Source: Volvox africanus
Taxonomy: Eukaryota; Chlorophyta; Chlorophyceae; Chlamydomonadales; Volvocaceae
Length of the DNA: 64,000 nt
Assembly (NCBI GenBank): GCA_030268105.1
Contig: BSDZ01000022.1
Span: forward strand, 1 to 64,000
Direction: 5' to 3'
Shown: one piece after another, positions 19,353-30,398 of the stretch
Position numbering within the stretch: position 1 is the first letter of the stretch
Layout of the letters: the number at the start of each line of letters is the position of its first letter
Notes under the pieces: generated by a model
Databases searched by the model: none
What the model was told of the DNA's origin: nothing
What the model saw: only the letters and a program-made list of their open reading frames with translations
Program-made: the position numbers and the translations under genes

Positions 19353-20652
19353 TTTTGCCGTATGATGCGATGTGATGTGCCGAGTCGTGATGTGATGAGG
19401 TATGATGAGAGATGAGTCGTTATCTTTCAGGATGCACAGACAGCGGGACACACATATTTACGTGACGTATGGGAGGCAGGATACCGGTGCACGAGAGTTC
19501 CCGTGAGCGAGTGAGTGGCGGCTCCGGGGTCCTTGGAATGAGGGCGCGTGAGGGCAGGTGCATCGCGTCTGGTGCGAGTGGGGCTTTCATTTCCCCTTGG
19601 CTCCCGGGGAGAATGGATGGACTTCGCTCCTGGCATATGAAGGAAGTCGCGTTTAACGGCGGCAGTGGCGGCAACAGTAGCAGGGGCAGGGACAGTAGCA
19701 GGAGTGGTGGCAGTGGGAGGAGCAGGTGCGGTTTGTAAGGGCAGCAACGGCGGCAACGGCAGCGGCGATGGTGGGGCCACCACGTGCATGCAAGGTTTGG
19801 TCCGTTCCAGTCGGCGTGGGAGCTCTGGGCATGCGTGAACCTTGCAGTGGCTGAACAGGGATTTGGAATACGGGTATGGGGGCTCCACGGTCGGGCCCGG
19901 GCTCGGGGCGATGGGAGCCCTGCTGCTCAGTTTGTCGCTGTGTGCAGAAGGCAAGGTGCGCTACATGCCAAGAGTGCCAAGAGTACCACGGCCCGTGACC
20001 CTTGGGAGGGATGGGACTGCATCCTTTTCTTGTGGCGGCCGAGGGTGGGTTCCAGGGTGATGCACAACCATAGCGAAGGAGGCGCGCGTGGTGTGTGTGG
20101 GGCGTATGGCTGCCGGCTTGTGGAATACGCATACCTACTTTCCTGAACGTTGATTCCATGTCATCACTTACTATGGTGCGGCCCTTTTGAAGGGCGACAG
20201 GTGGCGGTAATTCGGCGGGTGCGGGCGAAGAGGGGAAGGCGAAGTGGAAATCGCTTTGCGTGTTTTGCAAGTACGGCCCATGTGGCCAACTGTTTATGTA
20301 AAATTTTGGAGCCGACCCCGGGTAGGGCCAATCCGCGAACAAATTTCCGCAACCCCACTCCGTCTGCCCCCAATAGGAAAGACGACTCATCTCACCCTCA
20401 CGTGCAGCAGCACAAATTACATTCTCATCAGCGGGCAAGGAAGGAAGGGAGGACGGCCATCCGCATCGGTACCCACCGCTGTGCTGCATAGTTTTCCCCC
20501 GTCCCAGCTTGCTCTTCTACCACGTGAAACGGAGGAGGGGCGGACAACACGAAAATGATCTAGTGGCAATCAGTACACCTACGTAACACATATAGCTGCA
20601 TAGAGCACATCACATTGATCGTAAACTCGAGGGGCAGTGCTGCCACGGGGCC

Positions 20653-20769
20653 CTTTCCCCCTTTCCCCCTTCCCCCCTTTCCCCCTTTCCCCCTTTCCCC
20701 CTTTCCCCCTTTCCCCCTTTCCCCCTTTCCCCCTTTCCCCCTTTCCCCCTTTCCCCCTTTCCCCCTTTC
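20653..20769. repeat. (CCCCCTTT)n octamer minisatellite
   Basis: About 14 copies of CCCCCTTT with one imperfect unit near the left end. It is homopyrimidine on the plus strand. The Lys-Gly frames on the minus strand are repeat artefacts. Confidence 0.9.
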
Positions 20770-21318
20770 AACAAGCACGCGAAAAGAAAACCCAATAACA
20801 CCACTCCGCATACTTATGCACTTCCATAAATGTTAGTTTGCCGCATCCACACTGCGGTACGATGCATTCTCCTTCGTGTGCCATTTGTACGGAAGCGAGG
20901 GGTCCATTCAGCTCGGTGACTCCGAAGCGATGATGGTGTGCCCGGCAAGTCAACATGCCTACGGGAACTTCTGACTGCCTTCATGCCTCCCGTAGTGTAT
21001 GTGTGTGCAGTACGCGGGGAATCGTTCACCGTTGATCCTGATGACCCATGGGTATATACAAAGACGCGTGCATCCAGTTACCTAACAGCCAGTCTAGGTG
21101 ACATATTTGTATCCGCGTTGTGGAGCGACGAACGCTAAGTCCCTCCCACGTGGCAAAGCCCCGTCGGAGGGACTCAAGCCCAAACCCCTGGCAATTATTA
21201 GTTTTAGGGCTTAGGTTTTTAGGCTTTGGGGTTGGGTATAGGGGTTGCGCAGCGGGAAGGGCACGGTATTTCCTTTCAGCAGTTCCCGGCCCTCCTCCCC
21301 CCGACCCACTCTGTCTCT

Positions 21319-21324
<6 letters not shown>

Positions 21325-21369
<45 letters not shown>
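21325..21369. repeat. (CA)n microsatellite
   Basis: Pure CA run of about 22 copies in the spacer below the proline-rich orphan gene. Confidence 0.9.
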
Positions 21370-21371
<2 letters not shown>

Positions 21372-21734
21372 CCACCCCCACGCCATTGACACACATACAG
21401 ATATATGCACGTACACCTTACGCTGGGCAGAGCCCAGTCAAGGCGTCGACGGCCGCCGCCAATCTCTCACATACTCGTGCGCGTACCCTCTGGGAACCCC
21501 GCATGAAAAAGAAAAGATATTGGATCCGCTCTAGTTCTTTTAAAGTCGCATGTGTATGCAGACCGCAATGAAGAAAACTTGTCGATTTGGCAGCCCTCGA
21601 AAATGCGCTTTCCTCTCCGTCCGTCCGGGGGCTCTTGAAGCAGGAGCGTTGCGGCGTTGAATCATGCACGTACAGATCCGTAATGTGTTATTTTACTACC
21701 CCTCTCATCCGCCTGTCTCAACCACTTGAGAAAT

Positions 21735-23147
21735 TCAGCCCTTGGTGGGGCGACTTGCCTTTGCGGGGGGTGGGGAAAGTGCCGGGGGTGGGGAAAGTGC
21801 CGGCGACGGGTACAGCTGCGACACCTTCAGTCCCAAGCCCACCGCCGCCAAGCCCGGCATGATGATGTGGCTTTGCAGCGCCGACCCCGCGCCACGAACC
21901 GTCACTCTAACCCCCAGAACCAGAGCCTCGGGAAACCAGGGTACTGACGGCGCACTTGCGTGCAGAGCCATGGGCCATGTATTCCAGCCGGGGCAGTTGA
22001 CCAACAGCTGGGCCGTTGTCGCTGTGTTTGAGCGAAACACAGGCATCAGCACGGGCGTACGGCTGTCACTTGTATCGACCCCTGCCGCCGCAAGTGCGTT
22101 CGATACCGACGGCGGCAGTGAGGATAGAGGCGTCCCTGCGCCAATGCGAAATCCCATGCCCCATGTGACTGCTGCAGGGGGTCCTTGTCCCTGGCTGCTG
22201 CTGGTATCGATTGATGTGGTGGGATCGGCGACGGCTTGGCTAGGGCTCATAGGGCTGGTGGGAGGGATCGGCTTGGGTGGGTAGATGGGAGTGATCGGGG
22301 GTTTGGGGGCTGGGTTGACGCCGGGGAGATCGTCCGTTGTCTTGTTGTGGGGCGGGATGAGGATTAACTCGACGGCCTCAATAATGGGTCGTACAGTACC
22401 GCGGTTCAGTACGAGAATGGCAATGTTGGCTGCATCTGCGACCCGCACGAGGCCACTGCTTTCGGGGAGGGACTCGGTGCCAAAGAACGCGTCCAGGTAA
22501 CACATACGCTGCAAAGGGGAGGTGGGGGCAGGAAGGAGAGAAGGTAGCGAGGGTTATGAAACGAGGGTGACTTTGGACAGAGGGCACGCATCATCCTCCA
22601 TGTTGGCGGCTCCCAATGCGTGTATGGCACTCGTCCCAGCCCAAGGCCTTAGGCTGGTGCTTGTCCGATGGCTTGCTGTATCCGCGGAACCCTTTGGCGA
22701 ATTTCAATAGTTTGCGACCAAGCCCGTCACGGCGACTGAGTAATATATTTATATTCCGTGCTAAGCTGGTAAAGCTTAAATAGATAACGTACGTACCGGA
22801 GAATCTGAAACCCATGTGAGGTTGGGTGTGTCAGAGCAAATGCTACGGGCTACACGTTGCATTGCTGCGCGGCCCGGCGAGCCGATGACGTTCCGCGCGG
22901 TACCTAGCCGTTTACTCTGACCATTAAGATCCTTGCAGTCCCGTGCAAATGTTGACCACAACGTGTTTTCAGGAACTGCAAAAATGGCATTTTGTACGCC
23001 GATGGTTTACGGGTGAAAATGCACAAGTGTAAGATTCCATTATTAGTACAGAAGATCGTATATCATATAAATACAATACTACCTGGAGCGGGCAAAACAG
23101 ATGGGGGTGAAGGCATAGGTGGCCTCGCCAGTGGAGCTGGCTTGGCA
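21735..23147 (-). CDS. Proline-rich orphan protein, 5' partial
   Basis: Function not recognised. Three minus-strand exons join in frame: about 23147-23083, 22975-22797 and 22508-21735 (stop TGA). The first ends in a proline-rich linker (RPPMPSPPSVLPAP) that continues across a phase-1 intron into VPENTLWSTFARDC. The second ends WVSDSP at a phase-0 donor GTACGT. The third begins RMCYLDAFFG after a TTTGCAG acceptor. The third exon has a Pro/Ile/Ser-rich spacer (PKPPITPIYPPKPIPP) and ends with SPPPALSPPPA. Such Pro-Pro-Ser linkers are typical of volvocine cell-wall and extracellular proteins, so secretion is likely by inference, but the N-terminus and any signal peptide are not visible. Cysteines are few. 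It could belong to a lineage-specific family. Confidence 0.5.
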
Positions 23148-24994
23148 CTTAAACCGCAGCGCGCGTGCCAAAGGCAAAGAAGTAGAAAGAATATATTCCA
23201 CATTGAACTTGAAGATTGATTTGATCAGCCTAAACGATTGATTGGCGGGTTTGCGGTGGGCAGTGTGAGGTCGTATGAAGCTGCAAGCGTGCAAGCTTCA
23301 GTCAATCTGATAAAGCGCAAGAATATTTAATAACTGAATATTTTACATGTGTATTGAAACCAAGCAACAGCTTTAAAACGCGACGTGTCTTCCTCGTCAA
23401 CGTTCTTTACGGATGTGTGTCCGCCTGTAGCCCATCTTGCACATGAATAGATTACTTGTTAAGTGAAAAGTCTATAGAAATGCTAATGTTAAGGAGTTTT
23501 GGCACTCGTCGCTCTGAAAGTGTACACCGCTTGGCGATGTGCAACTGTGTAACTCCTAACAGCAGGGAGCATTCATGCGTATCAAGGATCCTTGATCAGC
23601 TGTACAAGTACGTTTACATACAGATTGTAAAAAATATTTATATCTTTACACTGTGCGACTGGCTTATTAATTGGTTCCACGGTCAACCAAGAGGACGAGG
23701 CTGACGGGCGCATGTCCACCAAGTGAACTGCACCCCACATACTATAGAAGCATAGAGATGAATTTATGATTGTTTAATAATAAAATTGGAAATTGCGCGA
23801 AGGGGAGCACTCACGGCGGCACCCTGCATGCTGTCGCCTGCTGAGCAATATCCGGCAACTTCCCGTCGAAACGGTCGATGGTGCCTCCATACCTCAGTTG
23901 TAATCATTTATTGACAGTTATAGTGCGGCGATATGTTACCCTGACTTATAATGATATAGCTTAAACATATATATTTCCGACTTGAGTTCATGGTGGCTGC
24001 AAACGGGTGCATTCAAGCACGGCTGACTGATACTTATGATGAGTTCCGCACAGGACCTCACAGAACTCCGTGTTGTCAATCACAGTTTAAAAACAAAAAA
24101 TTCAAATGTCTTTGATGAAACATAAAAGTTTAACATGATTTATATACATTAGTAACTCATTGCCCACGCTTTCTAGCTAAGTGCTTACGCGTGCGTGCGT
24201 GGTTACTTGATGTAATCGCGTTACGAAGTAGCGACAAAATTGAACGTATGCGAGGATTTGTCGGTACTGCCATTTGACGTCCATGAATCGGAATCACTCG
24301 CTTGGCTGACCTTTTCCATTTTAAAACTTTTTTAAGCTATATACGTTTGACCCTCAGATCGTTCGGGATTCCTTATTGGAAAGGCGTCGTACCCAGTGAG
24401 GACGCTTCCCAGCGTGTCGATGTTGCCTGAAGCCTCGAAGGGTTAAAGCAAGGCCCATAGTGTTACTCCCTGAAGTTCACATGGAAGAGGCAGAAGACTA
24501 GACACCCACAACCTTGCTAGCATGCCATATATATTGCATGACGGAAGCGCTGAACGCCGTGGCTTCCACCTCGCCTGGATTTCCCGACCTTAATTTCCCC
24601 TGCGTAAAGATGTCCCACGCAGGCGATAGAGGGAACAAGGTGTAGCCTGTCGTAACTGTATTTGTTTCACTGGGCGCAGCCTGTACGTGGATGCGACGTC
24701 TCCCGACCAATGGCGCAGCGTAGTGCCGGATTATGAAACTGAACCCCACCACAACTTGCACATTATCAGAAGGCTGCTTAGGACATCACTGCTTTCCGCA
24801 TAGGTCGCAAAGGCATGGTTGCTACGTACAGCCGTGATACCGTATGTAAGTCGAAAGAAAACGAACGATGCTGTGCCACCCAGAAGCACCATTGTTTCCC
24901 CTGTTTTGTAGGGTTTTACCTTACCTTAAAACCCCATATACCCTATAAACCCTATGTACCCTATATATACCCAATAAACCCCATATATATAGGT
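23148..24994. other. AT-rich stretch with no recognised gene
   Basis: Composition changes here from GC-rich genic DNA to AT-richer DNA. Only short frames are found. The minus frame at 24498-24761 has no identifiable domain. From about 24,917 onward short CCCTATA/CCCATATA words lead into the large inverted repeat. Confidence 0.5.
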
Positions 24995-25610
24995 GTTGCT
25001 TGCACGGCATTCTTTTTGCTTCCGCCTGGAATATATATATATATATATATATACAGATATACAGATATACAGATATAGATATAGATATAGATATAGGTAT
25101 AGATATAGATATAGATATAGGTATATATATATATAGATATAGATATATAGATATATAGTTATAGTTATAGTTATAGTTATAGTTATAGTTATATAGATAT
25201 ATAGTTATAGTTATAGTTATAGTTATAGATATAGTTATAGATATATATCCGTAAAACCCATAAAACTATATGTGAATATATATCTATATCTATATCTATA
25301 TCTATATCTATATCTATATCTATATATATCTATATCTATACCTATACCTATATCTATATCTATATCTCTATATCTCTATATCTATACCTATATCTATATC
25401 TATATCTATATCTATATCTATATCTATATCTATATCTATACCTATATCTATATCTATATCTATATCTATATCTATATCTATATCTATATCTATATCTATA
25501 TCTATATCTATATCTATATCTATATCTATATCTGTATATCTGTATATCTGTATATCTGTATATCTGTATATATATCCAGGCGGAAGCAAAAAGAATGCCG
25601 CACAAGCAAC
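24995..25610. repeat. 616-bp inverted repeat built of TATAGA/TATCTA microsatellite
   Basis: The outer arms are about 36 bp of unique sequence (24995-25030, GTTGCTTG...CCGCCTGG) that return as the complement at 25574-25610 with two mismatches. Inside, the left half is ATAGAT/ATAGTT-type repeat and the right half is its complement (TATCTA), changing over near 25240-25275. The two halves can pair over most of their length. Confidence 0.9.
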
Positions 25611-26788
25611 TCCTGACGGCGGCGCCGGGTTGAAAGCTCTCCTTAATTATTATATTATTATTGCATTACTCCGGCCGAAGCCTGGCGTGTGTTAAGGGGG
25701 AGACGGCACTGAGGGGGTACACTCACGGACTCCCTATACTCCATATCTCCACCGCTATCCCGGTTGATCGTCCATCTTCTTCGACCAACGTTGAACCATT
25801 ATCGCTGGCCACACGCCACACTCTTGCTGTGGGACATGACCCGCTCTTGCATCTTGCCAGAGTCGGGTGCTCCTGTATACACCATGCCTCCTGAAATCTG
25901 CACCGCCCATGTCACGCACTACCACATGGCACCCTGCGCTTGCGGCACCCTTGTCCTGGCGGAGGGTACTTAGCCCCCTCCGACCCACTTCAGCCGCTGG
26001 GGAATTCTGCACCCCTCGTAGAGGTCACCATCCAAGTCTCGTGCGAGGTTCGGCCTAGCCATGCTTTTTTAGTAGCCTCCGATCAATTTCTTGTCCAGTT
26101 CCAGAGGGGCCTTGTTTGTCCATTATCCCCTCATCCACGGCTCCTAGCCTTCTGGTGATGGGCTTGCGTTCTCCACCAGCGCGCCCCTGCAGCTTGTCCT
26201 TTCCCCAGCTCCACATCTGAATCATATAGGCCGGAGGTGGTGGAGGTGGTGGAGGTGGTGGAGGTGGTGGAGGTGGTGGAGGCTGCATACATTCGGAATT
26301 GTCTTCATGACTGCTCCTCGATGCGCTGCGATTGACGCCCGACGCCCCCCTATCCATGCCTGCTGCTCGCAGCCTGCAACCATGAAAATCGGCCTTAAGG
26401 CACTCAAATATGCCACCAGTTGATGATACTCCACTGACAGAACATTAGTCACATGCGTGTAAGTAGCTTCACTAACAAAATCTACGGAGTCGGGTCCGCG
26501 TCCACAGAGGGATAAATGCATAGCCCGTGAAGTGCAAAGTTGAGTCCCGTAACTGGGCTGATGGTGCGGGGTGGTTTGACCTAAACGACAGTAGGTCCGA
26601 AGGGGCTGTCACATGCATAGGGGCCGTAGAGAGTAGGAAACTCTGCGTAACCAAAAAACAGGTGATCTCTAGCGGCCTCAGATGAAGACGCTGAGGTTCG
26701 CGTGCCCACTCGGATAAAATCCCGGAGATTCCCATAATACACGCCAGCCCGCAAGGGCGGAGTAACCATAATAATAATAATAATAATA
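25611..26788. other. Spacer; possible remnant frames, nothing identified
   Basis: Several frames overlap on both strands. A minus frame at 26581-26769 contains YYGNLRDF and HLFFGYAEFPTLYGPYACD, which looks protein-like rather than random, but I cannot assign it. It may be a decayed transposon fragment. A GGAGGTGGT minisatellite lies at 26233-26282 and an ATA run near 26769-26790. Confidence 0.35.
26233..26282. repeat. (GGAGGTGGT)n 9-bp minisatellite
   Basis: About five tandem 9-bp units. Poly-Pro frames on the minus strand come from this repeat. Confidence 0.9.
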
Positions 26789-26866
26789 ATTTCTGATCAA
26801 CTATAGCGCGCAACATCGGCTAATAGTCGATTGGGGGGCATAGTCGATCTATAATCGACCTCGACT
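26789..26866. repeat. ACTATAGT-rich repeat, copy 1 (partial)
   Basis: Shares TCTGATC.ACTATAGCGC and CTAATAGTCGATTGGGGGG with the two tandem copies at 27906-28200, then diverges after the GTCGA-rich part. It borders the gag fragment on its other side. Confidence 0.75.
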
Positions 26867-26879
26867 CACGTGACTGAAC

Positions 26880-27443
26880 TTCTAGGGTGAAACGTGCAGT
26901 CAAAGCGGCAGTCAACTCATCAAACGTGAAGGTTTCCCGTGCAGTGGTCCACTGGTCATACCATGTCTTCACCATACCCTAGAGGGTTTTCTTGACGAAC
27001 AGACATCTCACGGCATCAAGATCACCACCACGGACCAGCTGCAGGTACCTCCTAACATCACGCAGATATGCACGAGTTGCATCAGCAGTGCTATAGTCTG
27101 TTGAATTCCTCTGTTTCACATCATGCGAGATACACAATTTCGGTACAGGGATAGAAGTCGCACTGCGACGTGATGATGGCATCACCTCATCACCATTGTT
27201 ATGACCTTGGCACACAGATGATGGCAGATCCCCTTGTTCCTCATGTCCATCAAGAGCCTCTGTGGCTATTGAGAGTGGAGCAAACGGATGGGCGGGAGCC
27301 TGTGGGACTGGCAGAACAACGGGTTCTTGGACACCATGATTGACAGCCTTGTCAGGGGCCCTCCAAGATATTCTAGGAACAGTAGCCAAGTCGGCTTGGC
27401 TACCCTCGCACACCAATCCCATCTCATCTCTCCCAGATGCCAT
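26880..27443 (-). pseudogene. Ty3/gypsy gag fragment (related to family A)
   Basis: Minus-strand remnant of a retroelement capsid gene. It matches the family A gag N-terminal half: ATRAYLRDVRRYLQLVRGGD and RCLFVKKTL align with ATRAYVRDAIKYLQAVHGGD and RCLFVGNTL. A TAG stop at 26979 follows KKTL, and the same frame then continues as GMVKTWYDQWTTARETFTFDEL to about 26880. The rest of gag, all of pol and both LTRs are absent. Confidence 0.8.
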
Positions 27444-27539
27444 GAGTAGGCGATGAGGACCTCACAACTTGTGTACTCTGAGGCAACCCACGCAAGACAG
27501 ATACAGCAAGTATCCGTTCAAGCAGTCCCTAGTTTCCGT

Positions 27540-27780
27540 CGTTCGTACGATCAAGGCCTTCAACTGATCCGGACTCAAGTTCGGACCAGCAGCCACAGAA
27601 GCAAGCAAGAACGATCTGATTCACCTGCGGCTCAGAGCACAAGCCCACGCAAGTGACACGGCAAAGCTACACAAACGGCAATGCAATTACAAACCGGGCG
27701 CAGCGGCGATCATATAGCATGCCCAAGGTCCTCTGCAAATGTATCTAATGGGCTAGGCCTGTTGTCGCCAATGTTAGTAG
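27540..27780 (-). mobile_element. Retroelement leader remnant adjoining the gag fragment
   Basis: Resembles the family A 5' leader at about 35860-36060 (shared CAATTACAAACCGG and the TCTGCAAA.GTATCTA region on the plus strand). With the gag fragment it makes a 5' leader plus gag piece of one old element. Confidence 0.6.
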
Positions 27781-27905
27781 GTACCTACTTACAGAGAGAT
27801 CAGGGTAAGACAGTCCGTGAACGAACTTGTCACACTATCAAAACTTGCTGTATCCCTCTTCACTGCTCATGCACTTATCTGCACGTCTAAGCATGAAGTG
27901 CCAAC

Positions 27906-28200
27906 GTCTGTATTTTTTCTGATCTACTATAGCGCCCAGCATCAGCTAATAGTCGATTGGGGGGCATAGTCGGAACTATAGCCGACCTCGACTATAGTCG
28001 TATACTACAGTCGATATGGTCTATAGTCGTCCGACTATAGTGCCGACTATAGCCGTCTGTATTTTTTCCGATCTACTATAGCGCGAAGCATTGGCTAATA
28101 GTCGATTGGGGGGAAAAGTCGGAACTATAGTCGACCTCAACTATAGTCATATACTATAGCCGACATGGTCTATAGTCGTCCAACTATAGTGCCGACTATA
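27906..28200. repeat. Two tandem 149-bp ACTATAGT-rich palindromic repeats
   Basis: Units at 27906-28054 and 28055-28200 are direct copies with scattered substitutions. Each holds many self-complementary words (ACTATAGT, GACTATAGTC, TATAGTCG) so it can fold on itself in several ways. A related partial copy is at 26789-26866. Confidence 0.85.
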
Positions 28201-28412
28201 TCTGGTACAGGCAACAGCTAACAAATTTGAGATTCTCGCAGTGTTTTTTCATGCCACACTGCTTAGAAAGTAGTGCCTACAATGGATGATATCCATCCTT
28301 GGTACGGGCGGGTAAGCACGCACCTTTTGTCGGGATTCTAATGTCTTGCTGTGTGTAGAGGGGGGAAGGGGGTTCCCGGCACTGACATAAATGAATTTGG
28401 CTTGGAACACAG

Positions 28413-28818
28413 GTACAGCTTCTGCTCAGCATTACACACACGCAGGATACCCATGACTTGGTGTATGTGAGGTGGTTCGAAGCACCCGAGGAGGACTGGA
28501 ACAGGGAGCTTCACCTCCGACCGTTGCAATGGCACAGGTGTGGTGGGTGGCAAAGGAACGGCAAAAAAAGAGGTCGAACTCGAGCCTAACCCAAAACCGC
28601 ACCCCCACCCCCACCCCCGCTGCAGGAAGCCTGGTGCACCACATGCCTCCTTTGGGTGCATCCCCTTGGAGTCCGTCATCGAGCGTGTTTGCATTGTTCG
28701 GACCCCGCGGCCAATTGTGGGGAAACGTGGGGCCTCTGATATGAAGCCGGTAGATCTTAAGGATGACGACAAAACGTCACAGTTTGTGTTGAATAACCAC
28801 GTTTGGGCCGCCCCCTGA
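28413..28818 (+). CDS. 3' end of an unknown spliced ORF, possibly transposon-derived
   Basis: Two plus-strand exons, 28413-28537 and 28626-28818 (TGA), join in phase after a CACAG acceptor, a GTGTGG donor and a CGCTGCAG acceptor. The peptide has DLVYVRWFEAPEEDW, LHLRPLQW, CIPLESVIERVCIV and FVLNNHVW. The order of these words resembles C-termini of large repeated ORFs in volvocine algae that I associate with DNA transposons; that link is from memory and weak. No upstream exon was found, and the palindromic repeats end 212 bp upstream, so the gene is probably truncated. Confidence 0.5.
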
Positions 28819-29515
28819 GGAGCTGCTCCCCGTAGTGGCAGACGAGGTGGCAGAAGCAGTGAGGGAGGAGGGGATGGGAATGCAGCTACATCCCTGCCAG
28901 GTCAGCATGCGACTGGGTGCCACCATGGCTGCTATGGAAGTAAAGGCGTGGGGCTGGGAGCCCCTGCAACTGTCGAAAGCAACTCAAACACAGATAAGGG
29001 TAATCCCGTCAAATAAATTATTCTGACGGTGAGGATGGTAATATCGGTTATTTTTCTGAGTTTTAGCACTGGCATTTATTAGCATCTTCAAAGTTTTATA
29101 TATAAATATTTCAAAACTTTTTCTCTGGTTGTATTGATTTTTAGCCACGCCCAGCAGAGGTGAAGGGAGACGGATTGGTGAAGTAGGGTGGCCTTGTTGG
29201 AATGCCGATGATTCTGGAAGTTAAGGTGTGGGGCTGGGAGCCACGACCAGCAGAGGTGAAGGGAGACAATGGGTGAAGTAGGATGGCATGGTTCAACAAG
29301 GCCAAGTTGGGATGTCAGCGATTTGTGAGAATGATGTGAAGGAGGAGGAGGCCAGGACAAAGAGAGGACCAAGGCAGGTGGCGCTGTCGGGCTATGACTG
29401 TACAATATGTACCCCTGTAATGTATACAACCGGATAATTATTGAATCCCGTACAGCAATTGCATGGCCTCCGCCGACCGCTGCAAACTATAATTTGATCA
29501 ACTATAGCTGGCATC
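28819..29515. other. Spacer with an imperfect 97-bp tandem duplication
   Basis: CAGCAGAGGTGAAGGGAGAC occurs near 29150 and again near 29247, each followed by a GGTGAAGTAGG.TGG variant. GTGGGGCTGGGAGCC occurs near 28947 and 29227. No gene recognised. It ends at the left LTR of element A. Confidence 0.6.
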
Positions 29516-30339
29516 TGTTGTACCTCTCGTTCACGTTTGCTCATTAGTATCTGCACGTCTGGAGACTTTCGACACCGATGCGCGAGCACTTGCAAGTACA
29601 GCAAGGCAAGCGAGAGCAAACAGAGACAGCGGAAGACTTCAAGATGAAGAGAGATATAACTTACAGTCTTACAGATCGGAACGATGCAATGGACGAAATC
29701 GCCGTCAGCGCCGGAAGCAAGCAATCATCACGCGGCGGTGATTAGCGAAGTTCAGGCTTAGCTTGGGCTAAGTAGAATAGCGTATAGCAATAGTAATATA
29801 GAACACACGAGTGTTCTCCGGTATCGAATGTCTTATCTTGCTTAGCCGTCCTCGCATCTGTTATACTCGCAGCATCGCAATGCCGTACGATTCACATCAG
29901 GAGGCCGATCCTAGATGTGACAACCCTACTGCGTATAAGCGATGTCTACGCATAACAACGTATAAGCCTTTCCGGCATTCGCATGATGCAAGGGTCCGGA
30001 TAGCGATATCCGGTTGCCGGGCATGTGTCGCGACGAGTGCGGCGCTCTCAACGTGTGCTGTAATGAAGTAGTATTATATCAGATAATATTACTTATCGTT
30101 TCGTAGCACGAGCATAATGCGCACTTCAATGCTTCGGGCTTTCATGCATGCTAGGCGGATTCGCCATGATGCGATGTCGCGATGGATAATGACAACATGC
30201 CAAATGCATATATAAATGTACACGAATACATTTATATCATGCAGATTCATTCATATGCAATGTGTTCATCACAATAGCACTTCGCCTTGTAGGATCACAT
30301 CGACCTACACATCGGCGGGAAACTAACCGTAGCACAACA
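29516..30339 (-). repeat. Family A 3' LTR
   Basis: 824 bp with TGTTG/CAACA ends. It is nearly identical to 36163-36986 and to the solo LTR at 40024-40847, which is in the opposite orientation. Confidence 0.93.
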
Positions 30340-30355
30340 ATTATCCCCCCTCCCG
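30340..30355 (-). promoter_or_regulatory. Polypurine tract of element A
   Basis: The minus strand reads GGGAGGGGGGATAAT directly before the 3' LTR, the normal position and composition of a plus-strand primer site for reverse transcription. Confidence 0.8.
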
Positions 30356-30398
30356 TATGCAGCGTCCTCGCTGCATCATACAGCATCGACTGCAGGGG

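Larger units (their letters stand above)
19353..21734. other. Spacer between convergent genes, with simple repeats
   Basis: No gene recognised. The long minus frame at 19653-20489 is Pro/Ser/Arg-rich and has no identifiable domain or convincing splice context. The spacer contains the octamer array at 20653-20769 and a CA run at 21325-21369. Confidence 0.45.

Noticed and set aside
19653..20489. Long minus frame as a gene
   Set aside because: It has biased composition, no domain and no splice-linked partner; GC-rich DNA often gives frames of this length.
20560..20811. Lys-Gly repeat protein
   Set aside because: It is a translation of the CCCCCTTT octamer array.
25272..25616. Frames encoding Tyr-Ile, Tyr-Arg or Asp-Ile repeats
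   Set aside because: They are translations of the TATCTA microsatellite in the large inverted repeat.
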